This document shows, piece after piece, positions 1 through 8,210 of a DNA stretch of 64,000 nucleotides. The stretch covers positions 806,001 to 870,000 of the forward strand of contig NZ_JAFMZM010000002.1 of the NCBI RefSeq assembly GCF_024436375.1. Direction: 5' to 3'. The notes under the pieces are model-generated. The model made no database searches. It saw nothing but the letters and a program-made list of their open reading frames with translations, and had not been told where the DNA came from. The stretch comes from Nocardioides astragali (GTDB lineage: Bacteria; Actinomycetota; Actinomycetes; Propionibacteriales; Nocardioidaceae). Positions within the stretch are counted from its first letter, which is position 1; each line of letters opens with the position of its first letter. The position numbers and the translations under genes were made by a program.

Positions 1-1
1 G

Positions 2-424
2 ATCCTGTTCGGGCTCTCGATGGACTACGAGGTCTTCCTGCTCTCGCGGATCCGGGAGGAGTACGCCAGCACGGGTGACAGCGCCGAGTCGGTCGCTCGC
101 GGTCTCGCCGGGACAGGTCGGATCATCACCTCTGCCGCGCTCATCATGATCGTCGTGTTCCTCAGCTTCGTCGCCAGCCCGGTGCCCTCGCTGAAGATGC
201 TCGGACTAGGACTGGCCACGGCGATCGCCATCGACGCCACCCTGGTCCGCATGGTCCTGGTGCCCGCGACCATGTCCCTGCTCGGCGACGCCAACTGGTG
301 GCTCCCGCGGTGGCTGGACAGGATCCTGCCCGTCATGGACATCGAGCGGGCGGAGGAGCCCGTTAGCGGGCAGACGGACGTGGGTGCCGTCGCCGCTCAC
401 ACGGAGGAGCTGGTGTCCCGCTGA
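2..424 (+). CDS. MMPL/RND-type lipid or drug transporter, C-terminal part
   Basis: This is the last 140 codons of an MMPL-family membrane transporter whose 5' part lies outside the window; the frame is open from base 2. The family exports lipids or hydrophobic drugs across the cytoplasmic membrane. The visible part starts in the conserved helix with 'GLSMDYEVFLLSRIREEY', continues with 'GRIITSAALIMIVVF' and 'IDATLVRMVLVPATM', and ends with 'LLGDANWWLPRW' and a short cytosolic tail. These are the signature segments of the second membrane domain in actinobacterial MMPL proteins. It ends with TGA just before a strong hairpin. The substrate cannot be deduced. A shorter, broken copy of the same C-terminal region lies at about 12.9-13.1 kb on the other strand. 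Confidence 0.9.
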   Translation: MLFGLSMDYEVFLLSRIREEYASTGDSAESVARGLAGTGRIITSAALIMIVVFLSFVASPVPSLKMLGLGLATAIAIDATLVRMVLVPATMSLLGDANWWLPRWLDRILPVMDIERAEEPVSGQTDVGAVAAHTEELVSR

Positions 425-441
425 CCCGTTCCTCGTACGAC

Positions 442-479
442 CTCGCCGGCCCCGGGCTCCCCCACCCGGGGCCGGCGAG
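442..479. terminator. bidirectional hairpin terminator
   Basis: A perfect 15-bp inverted repeat (442-456 and 465-479) with an 8-nt loop lies between the convergent MMPL gene and the XRE-cupin gene. No clear T-run follows, which is common for actinobacterial terminators. Confidence 0.7.
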
Positions 480-510
480 CTGTCCGCCAGCCGGGCGGCG
501 AGCACCCCCG

Positions 511-1188
511 CTATCCACCAAGCGACCGGTGCCTCATGCGCTCGCCGGGGCGACCGAAGATGCTCAGCATCTCCGCCGGCGTCTCACCCGTGCTCCCGAA
601 CCAGTGCGGCACCCGGGTGTCGAACTCCGCCACCTCACCAGGCTCCAGCACGACGTCCTCCTCGCCCAGCAGCAGGCGCACCCGGCCGGAGAGGACGTAG
701 ATCCACTCGTGCCCGTCGTGCGCCCGCGGCTCGGGCTCGACCTTGGTGGTGGGCACCACGATCTTCCACGCCTGCATGCTGCCCGGCTCGCGACTCAACG
801 GGATGACCGTCCTCCCCTTCACCTGCCCCGGACGCAGGCGGATGCGCGGGTCCCCTACCTCGGGCGCCCCGACGAGGTCGTCGAGCGGCACGCGGTAGGC
901 GAGAGAGAGCGCGAGCAGCAGCTCGAGCGTGGGGCGCCGCTGTCCCGTCTCCAACCGCGACAACGTGGACCTGGAGACACCTGTCCAATCGGACACCTCG
1001 ACCAGAGTCATCCCGCGCCGGTTGCGCACCGCCCTCAGGCGGGTCGGTACGTCCGCCACGGCACGGTCGACCGCCATTGCAGCTGATGCCGATAGCCCCC
1101 CGGTGCCCTCCGGTGCATCGCCGGTCCCCTGGCCGTCTGTTGTCACCATGTGGCCCATTGCACGGGGGTTTCCCAGGTTCGGCAACAT
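511..1188 (-). CDS. XRE-family transcriptional regulator with C-terminal cupin domain
   Basis: A predicted DNA-binding regulator of the HTH_3 plus cupin_2 type. Roughly residues 48-105 form the helix-turn-helix, including 'MTLVEVSDWTGVSRSTLS' and 'RLETGQRRPTLELLLALS'. Residues about 140-215 form a small-ligand-binding cupin barrel with 'HDGHEWIYVLSGRVRLLLG' and 'LEPGEVAEFDTRVPHWF'. It is transcribed away from the FAD oxidoreductase at 1227, so it may control that gene; this is inference from position. The start is uncertain: ATG codons at 1188, 1158 and 1149 are in frame, none has a good ribosome binding site, and the first 40 residues are not typical of the family. Confidence 0.85.
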   Translation of the reverse strand: MLPNLGNPRAMGHMVTTDGQGTGDAPEGTGGLSASAAMAVDRAVADVPTRLRAVRNRRGMTLVEVSDWTGVSRSTLSRLETGQRRPTLELLLALSLAYRVPLDDLVGAPEVGDPRIRLRPGQVKGRTVIPLSREPGSMQAWKIVVPTTKVEPEPRAHDGHEWIYVLSGRVRLLLGEEDVVLEPGEVAEFDTRVPHWFGSTGETPAEMLSIFGRPGERMRHRSLGG

Positions 1189-1226
1189 TGATTGGACCGG
1201 CGTGTCCGCGGCGTCACGCTCGTCCC

Positions 1227-2165
1227 ATGAACGAAATCGATGTAGCGATCGTCGGTGGTGGTGCCGCCGGCCTGTCCGCAGCCCTGGTCCTGTCCCGAGC
1301 CCGTCGGCGAGTCGTCGTCCTCGACGACGGCACGCCGCGCAACGCTCCGGCGAGCCACATGCACGGTTACCTCTCGAGGGACGGCATGCCGCCCTCCGAG
1401 CTCCTCGCTCTGGGACGCGACGAGGTCTCCCACTACGACGGCCAGGTGGTCAACAGTGTCGTCACCGACGTCGTGCCCGACGGGACGGACGGCTTCTGGG
1501 TGCTCCTGGACGGCGGCGATCGCATCCGCGCGCGCCGACTCCTCGTCACGACCGGACTCAAGGACGAGCTCCCCGACATCCCGGGACTCGCGAACCGCTG
1601 GGCGCGCGACGTCCTCCACTGCCCCTACTGCCACGGACACGAGGTCCGCGACCAGCAGCTCGGCGTCATCGGCGGCTCCCCCGGGGCCGTCCGCTACGCC
1701 CAGATCGTCCGACAGTGGACCGACGACCTCGTCTACTTCACCCCTCCCGGCCTGCTCACCGCGGCGGAGCGCAGCGGACTCGTGGCCCGCGCCATCGGCA
1801 TCGTCGAAGGCACCATCGAACGGCTCATGGTGGGCGAGGACGACCGCCTCAGCGGCGTCGCCGTGGCCGACGGCTCCGTCGTCCCTCGAGACGCCCTCTT
1901 CGTCCCTCCCCGTTTCGTCCCGCGCAGCCAGCTCCTGGCCCACCTCGGTTGCGCCACCGACGACGACGGATGGGTGACAGCGGACAGCACCGGCCGCACC
2001 AGCGTGGCCGGAGTGTGGGCGGCGGGCAACGTCATCGACCCACGTGCCCAGGTGATCACTGCCGCAGGTGCTGGATCCGCCGCCGCCATCGCCATCAACG
2101 CCGACCTCGTCGACGACGACGTACGTCGTGCCCTCACCGGCTACCACCACGGCTACACCGCCTGA
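1227..2165 (+). CDS. NAD(P)/FAD-dependent oxidoreductase, thioredoxin-reductase-like
   Basis: A 312-residue flavoprotein of the thioredoxin reductase fold, predicted to be a cytosolic NAD(P)H-dependent disulfide or small-molecule oxidoreductase. The start at 1227 is set by the FAD-binding motif 'VAIVGGGAAGLSAALVLSR' immediately after it. A 'CPYCHG' motif at about residue 132 sits where the redox-active CxxC of thioredoxin reductases lies, although in this subgroup its role is not proven. A second nucleotide-binding segment follows ('LGVIGGSPGAVRYAQ'), and the C-terminal FAD segment reads 'GVWAAGNVIDPRAQVITA'. It is divergent from the XRE-cupin regulator and 68 bp upstream of a small membrane protein gene. 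Confidence 0.9.
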   Translation: MNEIDVAIVGGGAAGLSAALVLSRARRRVVVLDDGTPRNAPASHMHGYLSRDGMPPSELLALGRDEVSHYDGQVVNSVVTDVVPDGTDGFWVLLDGGDRIRARRLLVTTGLKDELPDIPGLANRWARDVLHCPYCHGHEVRDQQLGVIGGSPGAVRYAQIVRQWTDDLVYFTPPGLLTAAERSGLVARAIGIVEGTIERLMVGEDDRLSGVAVADGSVVPRDALFVPPRFVPRSQLLAHLGCATDDDGWVTADSTGRTSVAGVWAAGNVIDPRAQVITAAGAGSAAAIAINADLVDDDVRRALTGYHHGYTA

Positions 2166-2189
2166 GCCCTCCCCGTTCGCCCCACATCA

Positions 2190-2223
2190 CCCACGCCCAC
2201 ACCCACGCCCACACCCACACCCA
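2190..2223. repeat. CCCACR hexamer tandem repeat
   Basis: About five degenerate copies of CCCACG/CCCACA lie between the FAD oxidoreductase and the small membrane gene. The run ends at the AAGGA ribosome binding site of that gene. It is a simple repeat; no function is assigned. Confidence 0.6.
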
Positions 2224-2233
2224 AGGACTCGAC

Positions 2234-2491
2234 ATGACCACTGCCACCCGCCCCGACAGCATCAGCCCCGCCCCCAAGGTCGGGCCGCCGACCAAGCACC
2301 AGCTCGCCGTCATGATCTGGATCGCCGTCTTCCCCACCCTCACCGCGCTCAACCTGCTGTTCGGGGAGTGGCTCGGCGAGCTCGGCACCGTGCTCCGGAC
2401 CTTCGTGCTCGCCACCGTCGCCGTACCGATCGTCATCTACGGCCTGATGCCCCAGCTGCACCGTCTGCGCGTACGACTGCTGAGCCGCTAG
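2234..2491 (+). CDS. small two-helix membrane protein
   Basis: An 85-residue protein with a polar, proline-rich first 25 residues and two predicted membrane helices, about residues 28-45 ('AVMIWIAVFPTLTALNLLF') and 52-75 ('VLRTFVLATVAVPIVIYG'). The helices, including the turn with 'YGLMPQL', resemble the C-terminal membrane tail found on some antibiotic-biosynthesis-monooxygenase proteins (COG3224 type), but the monooxygenase domain is absent. AAGGA lies 7 nt before the ATG. It follows the FAD oxidoreductase on the same strand and may be co-transcribed with it. The function is unknown. Confidence 0.7.
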   Translation: MTTATRPDSISPAPKVGPPTKHQLAVMIWIAVFPTLTALNLLFGEWLGELGTVLRTFVLATVAVPIVIYGLMPQLHRLRVRLLSR

Positions 2492-2573
2492 CTGACGGCC
2501 ACGAGGGACAGCGCCTGCCGCCTGCTTGTGTGGCTCATGCTTGCTCTGCACCGGAGCGTTCGCGAGGGACCGA

Positions 2574-3374
2574 CTACTCAGCGAACGGGGCCAGGCGAAT
2601 CGCGATCGCGAACGCGCCGTAGCGATTCAGAAACCGGGCGCGGCCGTCGGGCACGCGCGCGGCCTCTTCGCCGAACGCCTCCGTGAAGACGGCCTTGAAC
2701 CCCTCCCGAGGGTGCAGCTTCACTGCATCGACCAGCACCGTGTCGGGCAGCTTCCACGCGTGCAACCCGATGACGTCGACTGCGGCTCCCGCAGACAGGA
2801 GCTGAGCCACGGCTCCGTGCTCGGGACCCACTCCTGGGCTGTGGTGCAGGGTGATGGCGTCGAGGACGAGCGTGGTGGCCTCGTGGGACAGGCCCACCTG
2901 CTCGGCGACACAGCGGGCCACTCGAGCGCTCTCCAGCGTGAAATCGGCATCGCCGGACGACGTCAGGAGGCCGGTGTCGTGGAGCATGGCTGCGGCGTAG
3001 AGGAGCTCTTCGTCGACGTGGGTGCCGGTGACGATGCCCAGCGCCAGGCCGAAGCGGAATGTTCGCCGGCTGTGGTGGAGCAGCGCGGGTGGCAACCGGC
3101 GCGCCGCCGCCTCCTCGGCGCGGCGAGCGAGCACCGTGCGCGGCGGCTCGAGGCGCTCCGGCGCCACGTCGGCGTGCCGCCCCGGGTGCAGGTGCAGCGC
3201 GAGTCGAGTCCTGCCGACGAGGTTGTGAAGATGTGCGGAAACCAGCGGGCGGAGCATCCGGCGGCGCTCGGCGGGAGTGAGCCATCCGCGTGTGTCCTGG
3301 ACCCAGGCCGCAGTCCCGGTCATCGACGTGCGTGAGCGGTCGGCAGGTGCGCTGGGGTGGCTGCTGGGAGACAT
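2574..3374 (-). CDS. HD-domain protein (cyanamide hydratase-like)
   Basis: A 266-residue metal-dependent HD-superfamily protein. The HD core is at about residues 98-165: a first histidine in 'LLHHSRRTFRFGLAL', the metal-binding pair in 'YAAAMLHDTGL', and a later ligand region 'LDAITLHHSPG'. This layout is shared by the cyanamide-hydratase-like HD group, whose members act on diverse small molecules or nucleotides. The first 60 residues are polar and poorly conserved. The substrate is unknown. The start at 3374 has only a weak Shine-Dalgarno; an in-frame ATG 17 codons later ('MTGTAAW') is an alternative. It stands alone between convergent and co-directional neighbours. Confidence 0.8.
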   Translation of the reverse strand: MSPSSHPSAPADRSRTSMTGTAAWVQDTRGWLTPAERRRMLRPLVSAHLHNLVGRTRLALHLHPGRHADVAPERLEPPRTVLARRAEEAAARRLPPALLHHSRRTFRFGLALGIVTGTHVDEELLYAAAMLHDTGLLTSSGDADFTLESARVARCVAEQVGLSHEATTLVLDAITLHHSPGVGPEHGAVAQLLSAGAAVDVIGLHAWKLPDTVLVDAVKLHPREGFKAVFTEAFGEEAARVPDGRARFLNRYGAFAIAIRLAPFAE

Positions 3375-3485
3375 GAGAGCTCGATTCTGTCGGCGGTGTG
3401 GTTCGGGATGTCGGGAGGGTCGAGGGCGTTGTTCGCCGTTGACTCCGCCGCAACGCGGTGGCGTTGTTGACGGTCACCGCACTCA

Positions 3486-4928
3486 TCACGCCCGAGATCG
3501 GGCGAGGCCCCATCCGAGGACGGCGGTCGCGAGCGCCACGATCGCGGCGGCGGTGAATGCCGCGGAGAATCCGGAGGCGTTGAGAGCGCCGTCGGCCTGT
3601 CGGCTGGCCGACGCGCCGACCACGACGAACGCGGCCGTCCCGACCGCAGCGCCGATCTGCATCGACGCAGCTGCGAGTCCTGACGCCAGTCCCGTGTGCG
3701 ACGAAGGCACCGCAGAGGCCACGACCATCGTGGTGGGAGTGAAGCTGAGCGCCACTCCGGTGGCGACGAGGAGCAGCCCGGGTAGGACCGCCACGACGTA
3801 GCCCGAGCTCGGTGGCGCGTAGGCCAGCCAGAGGTGACCGACCGCCAGGATCACGAGTCCGAGGACGAGGCTGCGGGCCGGACCCATGGCTCCCAGCACC
3901 CGCGGAAGGACGTACAACGAGACGGCGAAGCCAGTCAGGGAGGTGGGGACCATCGCGAAGCCCGCCTGCTCCGGCGACATGGCAAGAACCTGCTGGAAGT
4001 AGAGGGCGACCAGGACGAAGGTGGAGGCCCGGGTCGCTCCCCCGAGCAGAGCGAGAGCCGTGCCCGTGCGCAGCGCGCGCGACCTGAACAGCTCGAGGGG
4101 AATCAGCGGGTCCTGCGCTCGGCGCTCGATCGCGAGGAACGCCACCATCAGGCCGGCGGAGCAGGCCAGGAGGCCGACCACCCGTGGATTGGTCCAGACG
4201 TGGTCCACGGCGTCGACGGCTCCGTGCACCAGGGCGATCACTGCGGCTGTGAGAACCGCTGCTCCGGCCCAGTCGAAGGTGCGCCGAGCACCGGACACAT
4301 CCTCGACCAGCAGGCGCCGAGCCAGGAGGACGGCGACGGCCGAGACCGGAACGGTGACGAGGAAGACCGCCCGCCAACCCACCGTCCCGGCGAGCACTCC
4401 CCCGGCGACGACGCCGGTCGCCCCGCCCAGGGTCGAGGCGGCTCCCCACGCACCCATCGCCCTGCCGCGGTGGGCAGCGGGGAAGGCGGCCAGCAGCAGG
4501 GACATGGCAGCCGGGCTCAGCGCGGCGGCACCGACTCCCTGCACAGCCCGGCCAGCGATGAGCATCTCCTGGGCCACCGCCAGCGCCGCGAGGAGGGTGC
4601 CGACGGTGAACAGGCACGCACCGCCGACGAAGAGACGGCGCCGGCCGAAGACGTCGGCCGCGCGTCCGGACAGGAGCAGCAGGCCGGCGAACGCGAGGAC
4701 GTAGGCGTTGATGACCCAGGTGACGCCGGCCGGTCCGAAGCCGAGCTCGGCCTGTATCGAGGGCAGCGCGACGTTCACGATCGAGGCGTCCAGCATGACA
4801 AGGAACTGGGCCGACACCAGCAGCCCAAGGGTGGCCTGGTCTCGCCTCCGCCCGGTCAGCCGGGAGGACGTGCCGGCGACCGCGGTGCGGCCGAGGAGGT
4901 CGGTCGTCATGGTGGACATGAGGCCCAT
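3486..4928 (-). CDS. MFS transporter, DHA2 (14-helix) drug:H+ antiporter type
   Basis: A 480-residue major-facilitator protein predicted to have 14 membrane helices and to extrude drugs using the proton gradient. Family marks are the helix-1 motif 'LDASIVNVALPSIQAELG', the loop motif 'LLLLSGRAADVFGRRRLF' (motif A), and 'GAAALSPAAMSLLLAAFPAAHRGRAMGAWG' split over helices 4-5 (motif C region). The start is at 4928 or at the ATGs 9 or 18 bases downstream. It begins 3 bases after the stop of the zinc-ribbon gene, so the two are probably co-transcribed. A second, divergent-in-sequence DHA2 pump lies just upstream on the same strand. The specificity is unknown. Confidence 0.9.
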   Translation of the reverse strand: MGLMSTMTTDLLGRTAVAGTSSRLTGRRRDQATLGLLVSAQFLVMLDASIVNVALPSIQAELGFGPAGVTWVINAYVLAFAGLLLLSGRAADVFGRRRLFVGGACLFTVGTLLAALAVAQEMLIAGRAVQGVGAAALSPAAMSLLLAAFPAAHRGRAMGAWGAASTLGGATGVVAGGVLAGTVGWRAVFLVTVPVSAVAVLLARRLLVEDVSGARRTFDWAGAAVLTAAVIALVHGAVDAVDHVWTNPRVVGLLACSAGLMVAFLAIERRAQDPLIPLELFRSRALRTGTALALLGGATRASTFVLVALYFQQVLAMSPEQAGFAMVPTSLTGFAVSLYVLPRVLGAMGPARSLVLGLVILAVGHLWLAYAPPSSGYVVAVLPGLLLVATGVALSFTPTTMVVASAVPSSHTGLASGLAAASMQIGAAVGTAAFVVVGASASRQADGALNASGFSAAFTAAAIVALATAVLGWGLARSRA

Positions 4929-4931
4929 CCC

Positions 4932-5108
4932 TCAGGCGGCGAGTCGGGACAGTGGAGCTTCGACCCGAGTCGCGCGCGCCGTGCCACATCGTGGGCAGTG
5001 GCTGCCTCGGACGTGCTCCATGTCCTGACCGCACCAGCAGACGCCGGGTGCGTGAGGTGCTGATGTCCGCGCCGAGGCCCTGTCCGTGATGATCGAGATC
5101 CTGTCCAT
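4932..5108 (-). CDS. small zinc-ribbon-like protein
   Basis: A 58-residue protein with four cysteines in the pattern CWC-x12-CPRC, which could bind one zinc or iron ion. The residues around them ('GVCWCGQDMEHVRGSHCPRC') look like a minimal zinc ribbon. Its stop lies 3 bases before the start of the MFS gene downstream, with no room for a separate promoter, so translation of the pump may be coupled to it. The start could also be the GTG at 5117. No close family is recognised; the case rests on the cysteine spacing and the tight operon geometry. Confidence 0.5.
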   Translation of the reverse strand: MDRISIITDRASARTSAPHAPGVCWCGQDMEHVRGSHCPRCGTARATRVEAPLSRLAA

Positions 5109-5210
5109 GGTTCTCACCGCCTGGTTCGTTGTCGTGGTGGTTGGTCGATGTCTTCACAGTGCCGCTGAGGGGGTCTGGTCGAACCGGTCGAATGGCCGGG
5201 TTCCGCCCAG

Positions 5211-6686
5211 TCAGTGGTGCATGTGACCGATCTCGCCCGCGATGCGCCCAGCCGGCATGCGCCGCAGTGCGAACAGGGCGATCGCACCCGCAATGACCGC
5301 GGCGCCGACGAATCCGCGCGAGAAGGCGTCGGCGGCTCCGTCGAGCGTGGCGAGCGAGCCGGCGGTGCTGGCCACGGCGGAGAGCACCGCGACCCCGAGG
5401 GCTGCCCCGACCTCGTGCCCGGTCATGAGGAAGCCGGAGGCGACCCCCGCGTGGGAGGACGGGATGCCAGCCATCGAGGTGACCGACACCGGGACGAAGA
5501 CCATCCCGACGCCGACCCCCATCGTGATCAGACCGGGCAGCAGGTCGGCTGCGTAGCCAGCGTCCCCGCTCGCGAAGGAGAGGAGCGCAGCAGCGGCTCC
5601 CGTGACCACGAGCCCGGCCGCCGCGACAGTGCGAGGTGCCAGGTGGGCCAGCAGGTGCCTCGCGAGCACGGTGCCAAGAGTGATGGCCAGCGCGAAGGGG
5701 AGGAAGGCGACGCCGGTGCGGAGGGCGGAGTAGCCGAGCACGGTCTGCAGGAAGATGGAGGTCAGGAAGACCGCGCCCACCAGGATGCCGGTGATGCCGA
5801 GCATGACGGCCGTGCCCGAGACGAGCGCGTCCAGCTTCCAGACGTGGGGCGGAAACAGCGGCTGGGGGGCGCGTCGCTCGACCCTGAGGAACGTCACCAG
5901 GAAGACCAGCGAGACGACCAGTCCCGTCATCGTGCGGAGCGACCACCAGCCATGGGTCTCTGTAGCCCCCAACGTGTAGACCAAGGCAGCCAGCCCTGCG
6001 AGGACCGTGGCGGCGCCGGGGAGGTCGAAGGCAGCGAGGCTCGGACGCGCGACCCTTTGCCGGGCGATGGTGCGGTGCCCGACGAGGAGGGCGACCAGGC
6101 CGACAGGCCCGTTGATCCAGAAGATGAACTGCCAGCTCGACCAGGTGGTCACGGCCCCGCCGAGCAGGACGCCGGCGGCCACTCCGAGGCTGCCGACCGC
6201 TCCCCACAAGGCCAGTGCTGCCCGGCGCTGCGCACCGGAGTACGTCGTGGTGATCAGCGAGAGCGCCGACGGGGTGAGCAGTGCGGCGCTGAGGCCCTGC
6301 ACCGCACGGGCGGCGATGAGCTGGTTGGCGGTCTCCGCGAACCCGCTGACGATGGAGGCGACGGTGAACAGGGCCAGACCGGTCAGGAAGACGCCGCGCC
6401 GAGACAGCAGGTCGGAGATCCGGCCTCCGAGGAGCAGCCCGCCGCCGGACATCATCACGTAGGCGGTGACGAGCCACTGGAGGCTGCCGCCCTCGATGTC
6501 GAGTGCGCGCCCGATGGTGGGGAGCGCGGTGTTGACCACGGAGATGTCGAGCACGACGAGGATCTGGGCTGCGAGGGCCACGGCGAGCAACGTCCAAGGG
6601 CGGCGGGGGCCGTCCTCGTCGCCATCTGCGGCGGCGGGGTGGCCGTGGTGGTGTGCGGAGTGCGGGTGTGCTGACGTGTCGGACAC
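5211..6686 (-). CDS. MFS transporter, DHA2 type, with His-rich N-terminus
   Basis: A 491-residue 14-helix major-facilitator pump. The first 28 residues are rich in histidine ('HPHSAHHHGHPAAADGDED') and precede helix 1, with the usual 'LDISVVNTALPTIGRALD'. Motif A is 'LLLGGRISDLLSRRGVFL'. The protein ends with another His pair after the last helix. A GTG start at 6686 is supported by GAGGAG about 7 nt upstream. The histidine-rich tail could bind metal; that is speculation. It is on the same strand as the alpha/beta hydrolase upstream and as the zinc-ribbon/MFS pair downstream, separated from the latter by about 100 bp. Confidence 0.9.
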   Translation of the reverse strand: MSDTSAHPHSAHHHGHPAAADGDEDGPRRPWTLLAVALAAQILVVLDISVVNTALPTIGRALDIEGGSLQWLVTAYVMMSGGGLLLGGRISDLLSRRGVFLTGLALFTVASIVSGFAETANQLIAARAVQGLSAALLTPSALSLITTTYSGAQRRAALALWGAVGSLGVAAGVLLGGAVTTWSSWQFIFWINGPVGLVALLVGHRTIARQRVARPSLAAFDLPGAATVLAGLAALVYTLGATETHGWWSLRTMTGLVVSLVFLVTFLRVERRAPQPLFPPHVWKLDALVSGTAVMLGITGILVGAVFLTSIFLQTVLGYSALRTGVAFLPFALAITLGTVLARHLLAHLAPRTVAAAGLVVTGAAAALLSFASGDAGYAADLLPGLITMGVGVGMVFVPVSVTSMAGIPSSHAGVASGFLMTGHEVGAALGVAVLSAVASTAGSLATLDGAADAFSRGFVGAAVIAGAIALFALRRMPAGRIAGEIGHMHH

Positions 6687-6731
6687 GGGAATCTCCTCGG
6701 GTGGGGTGATGGGGTGAAGGTGTTCTCGAGC

Positions 6732-8096
6732 TCAGCGAGTGGTGAGCGGCCTCCCGGTGCGGACGGCCCGGACGACCGAGGCGATGGCCTGCACCGAGGC
6801 GGTGGCGCCGTCGGGGTCCTCGACCATCCCCGCGTGACTGGCGGCCACCTCTCGGTGAAGCGTGTCGGCGGACAGCTCTGCCATGCGCTCCTGGGCCTTC
6901 GCCCAGCCCGCTGTATCGCGGGCGTTCTCCGCGCTGGTCAGCACGACGAGGGGACGCCCCTCGAGCGTGGTGAGCGCCTGGGCCTGCCTGAAGACCGTGG
7001 GAAGCATCGACAGCTCGTCACGGGCGATGCGTGCGGCTCGCGGCGTCGCAGCCATGGCGTCGACCGGTGCGGCGTCGTCGGCGGGCAGGTGCGAGCCGGC
7101 GAGCAGTGGACCCAGACCGAGTCGCGCGAGGGAGGGCAGGACGCCGTAGGCGCGCCGCATCAGGGCGTACTGGAGCGGGTAGCTGGGGATCGCGTCGAAC
7201 TGGCGAGGGCTGGTGCTGTCCAGCAGGACCAGCCCGGTCACGTCGTCGGGGTGACGGTCGGCGTACGTCATCGCGTACGGGCCGCCGATCGAGTGGCCCA
7301 CCAGCACGAAGGGACCCCGCTCCCCAGCTGCCGCGAGCAGTGCGTGGAGGTCGTCCGCGGCAGCGACCCCGTCCTGCGGGTCGTCGACGTCGTCGCTCCA
7401 CCCCTGACCAGCGCGGTCATAGGCGCAGACACGCGTGGCGGGGGCGACCCCGTCCACGACCTGCGCCCACGATGCGGAGAACTCACCGAGACCGTTGAAG
7501 AGGACCACCGTCGGCTGTCCCTGGCCGTGGCAGTCGATGTGGAGGTCGTGGTCGCCCGTGGAACGGGTCACTCCGGGAGCGGGATAGGTGCTCGCGACCC
7601 GGCTGGACGAGAGGTTGCCCAGGCCGGCACTCACAGACGTGGCCGCGAGCAGGGCGAGCACGACCGTCGCCAGCCAGCGCCCTCCGCCCGTCAGGGATCG
7701 GCGCATGCGGAGGTACGTCCACCCCGCCAGGACGAGCATCAGCGGCGGCCACACCCAGGTGAGCGCAGTCAGGTCACGGTCCGACGGCGCCACGACCATG
7801 AGGGCGAGGCCGATGGACGTCATCGCGGCAGCGGGGACGGTCGCCCAGCGCTGGGGCTTGGTCGTCCGAGCGGACCGGACACGCAGCAGCCCCCACCCGA
7901 GACCGAACGCCAGCAAGGTCGATCCTGTGGTCACGCCCTCGGCGGCGCCGGGGAGGGCCACCATCGTCAGGACGATGGCGGCTGCGACGCCGATCGCCAG
8001 CGAGCTGAGGACGACCCTTGCGACGGGTCGGCCTTCCGGGCTCGTGGCCGTGCGCGCGCCGGCCGGCCGGGTGGTGCGATGGACGTGGGTGGTCAT
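6732..8096 (-). CDS. membrane-anchored alpha/beta hydrolase
   Basis: A 454-residue protein: an N-terminal membrane domain of about five helices (residues 25-160), then an alpha/beta hydrolase domain. The nucleophile is in 'FVLVGHSIGGPYAMTYA', preceded by the oxyanion region 'TVVLFNGLGEFSASW' and a strand with 'RVCAYDRAGQGWS'. The probable acid is in 'LVLLDSTSPRQF' or a later loop, and the catalytic histidine is in 'REVAASHAGMVEDP'. The active site is probably extracytoplasmic, since the first helices act as an anchor; this is inference. ATG 8096 is chosen because GAGAGG lies 5 nt upstream. It follows the LAL regulator on the same strand by 114 bp. Confidence 0.85.
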   Translation of the reverse strand: MTTHVHRTTRPAGARTATSPEGRPVARVVLSSLAIGVAAAIVLTMVALPGAAEGVTTGSTLLAFGLGWGLLRVRSARTTKPQRWATVPAAAMTSIGLALMVVAPSDRDLTALTWVWPPLMLVLAGWTYLRMRRSLTGGGRWLATVVLALLAATSVSAGLGNLSSSRVASTYPAPGVTRSTGDHDLHIDCHGQGQPTVVLFNGLGEFSASWAQVVDGVAPATRVCAYDRAGQGWSDDVDDPQDGVAAADDLHALLAAAGERGPFVLVGHSIGGPYAMTYADRHPDDVTGLVLLDSTSPRQFDAIPSYPLQYALMRRAYGVLPSLARLGLGPLLAGSHLPADDAAPVDAMAATPRAARIARDELSMLPTVFRQAQALTTLEGRPLVVLTSAENARDTAGWAKAQERMAELSADTLHREVAASHAGMVEDPDGATASVQAIASVVRAVRTGRPLTTR

Positions 8097-8210
8097 GGAC
8101 CTCTCGCTCTCACAGTGATGGGTGAAGCACTGCCGTCGAGAGTGGGCGCAACAGCCCGGGATCACCCCGGCCAGATGGCCGGGATCACCGGGACGAGCCG
8201 GGCGGTCGCC

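Noticed and set aside
2578..6597. A 1339-codon open frame on the minus strand
   Set aside because: It is a shadow of the HD protein and two MFS genes in another frame; the composition is Arg/Pro/Gly-rich and has no domain.
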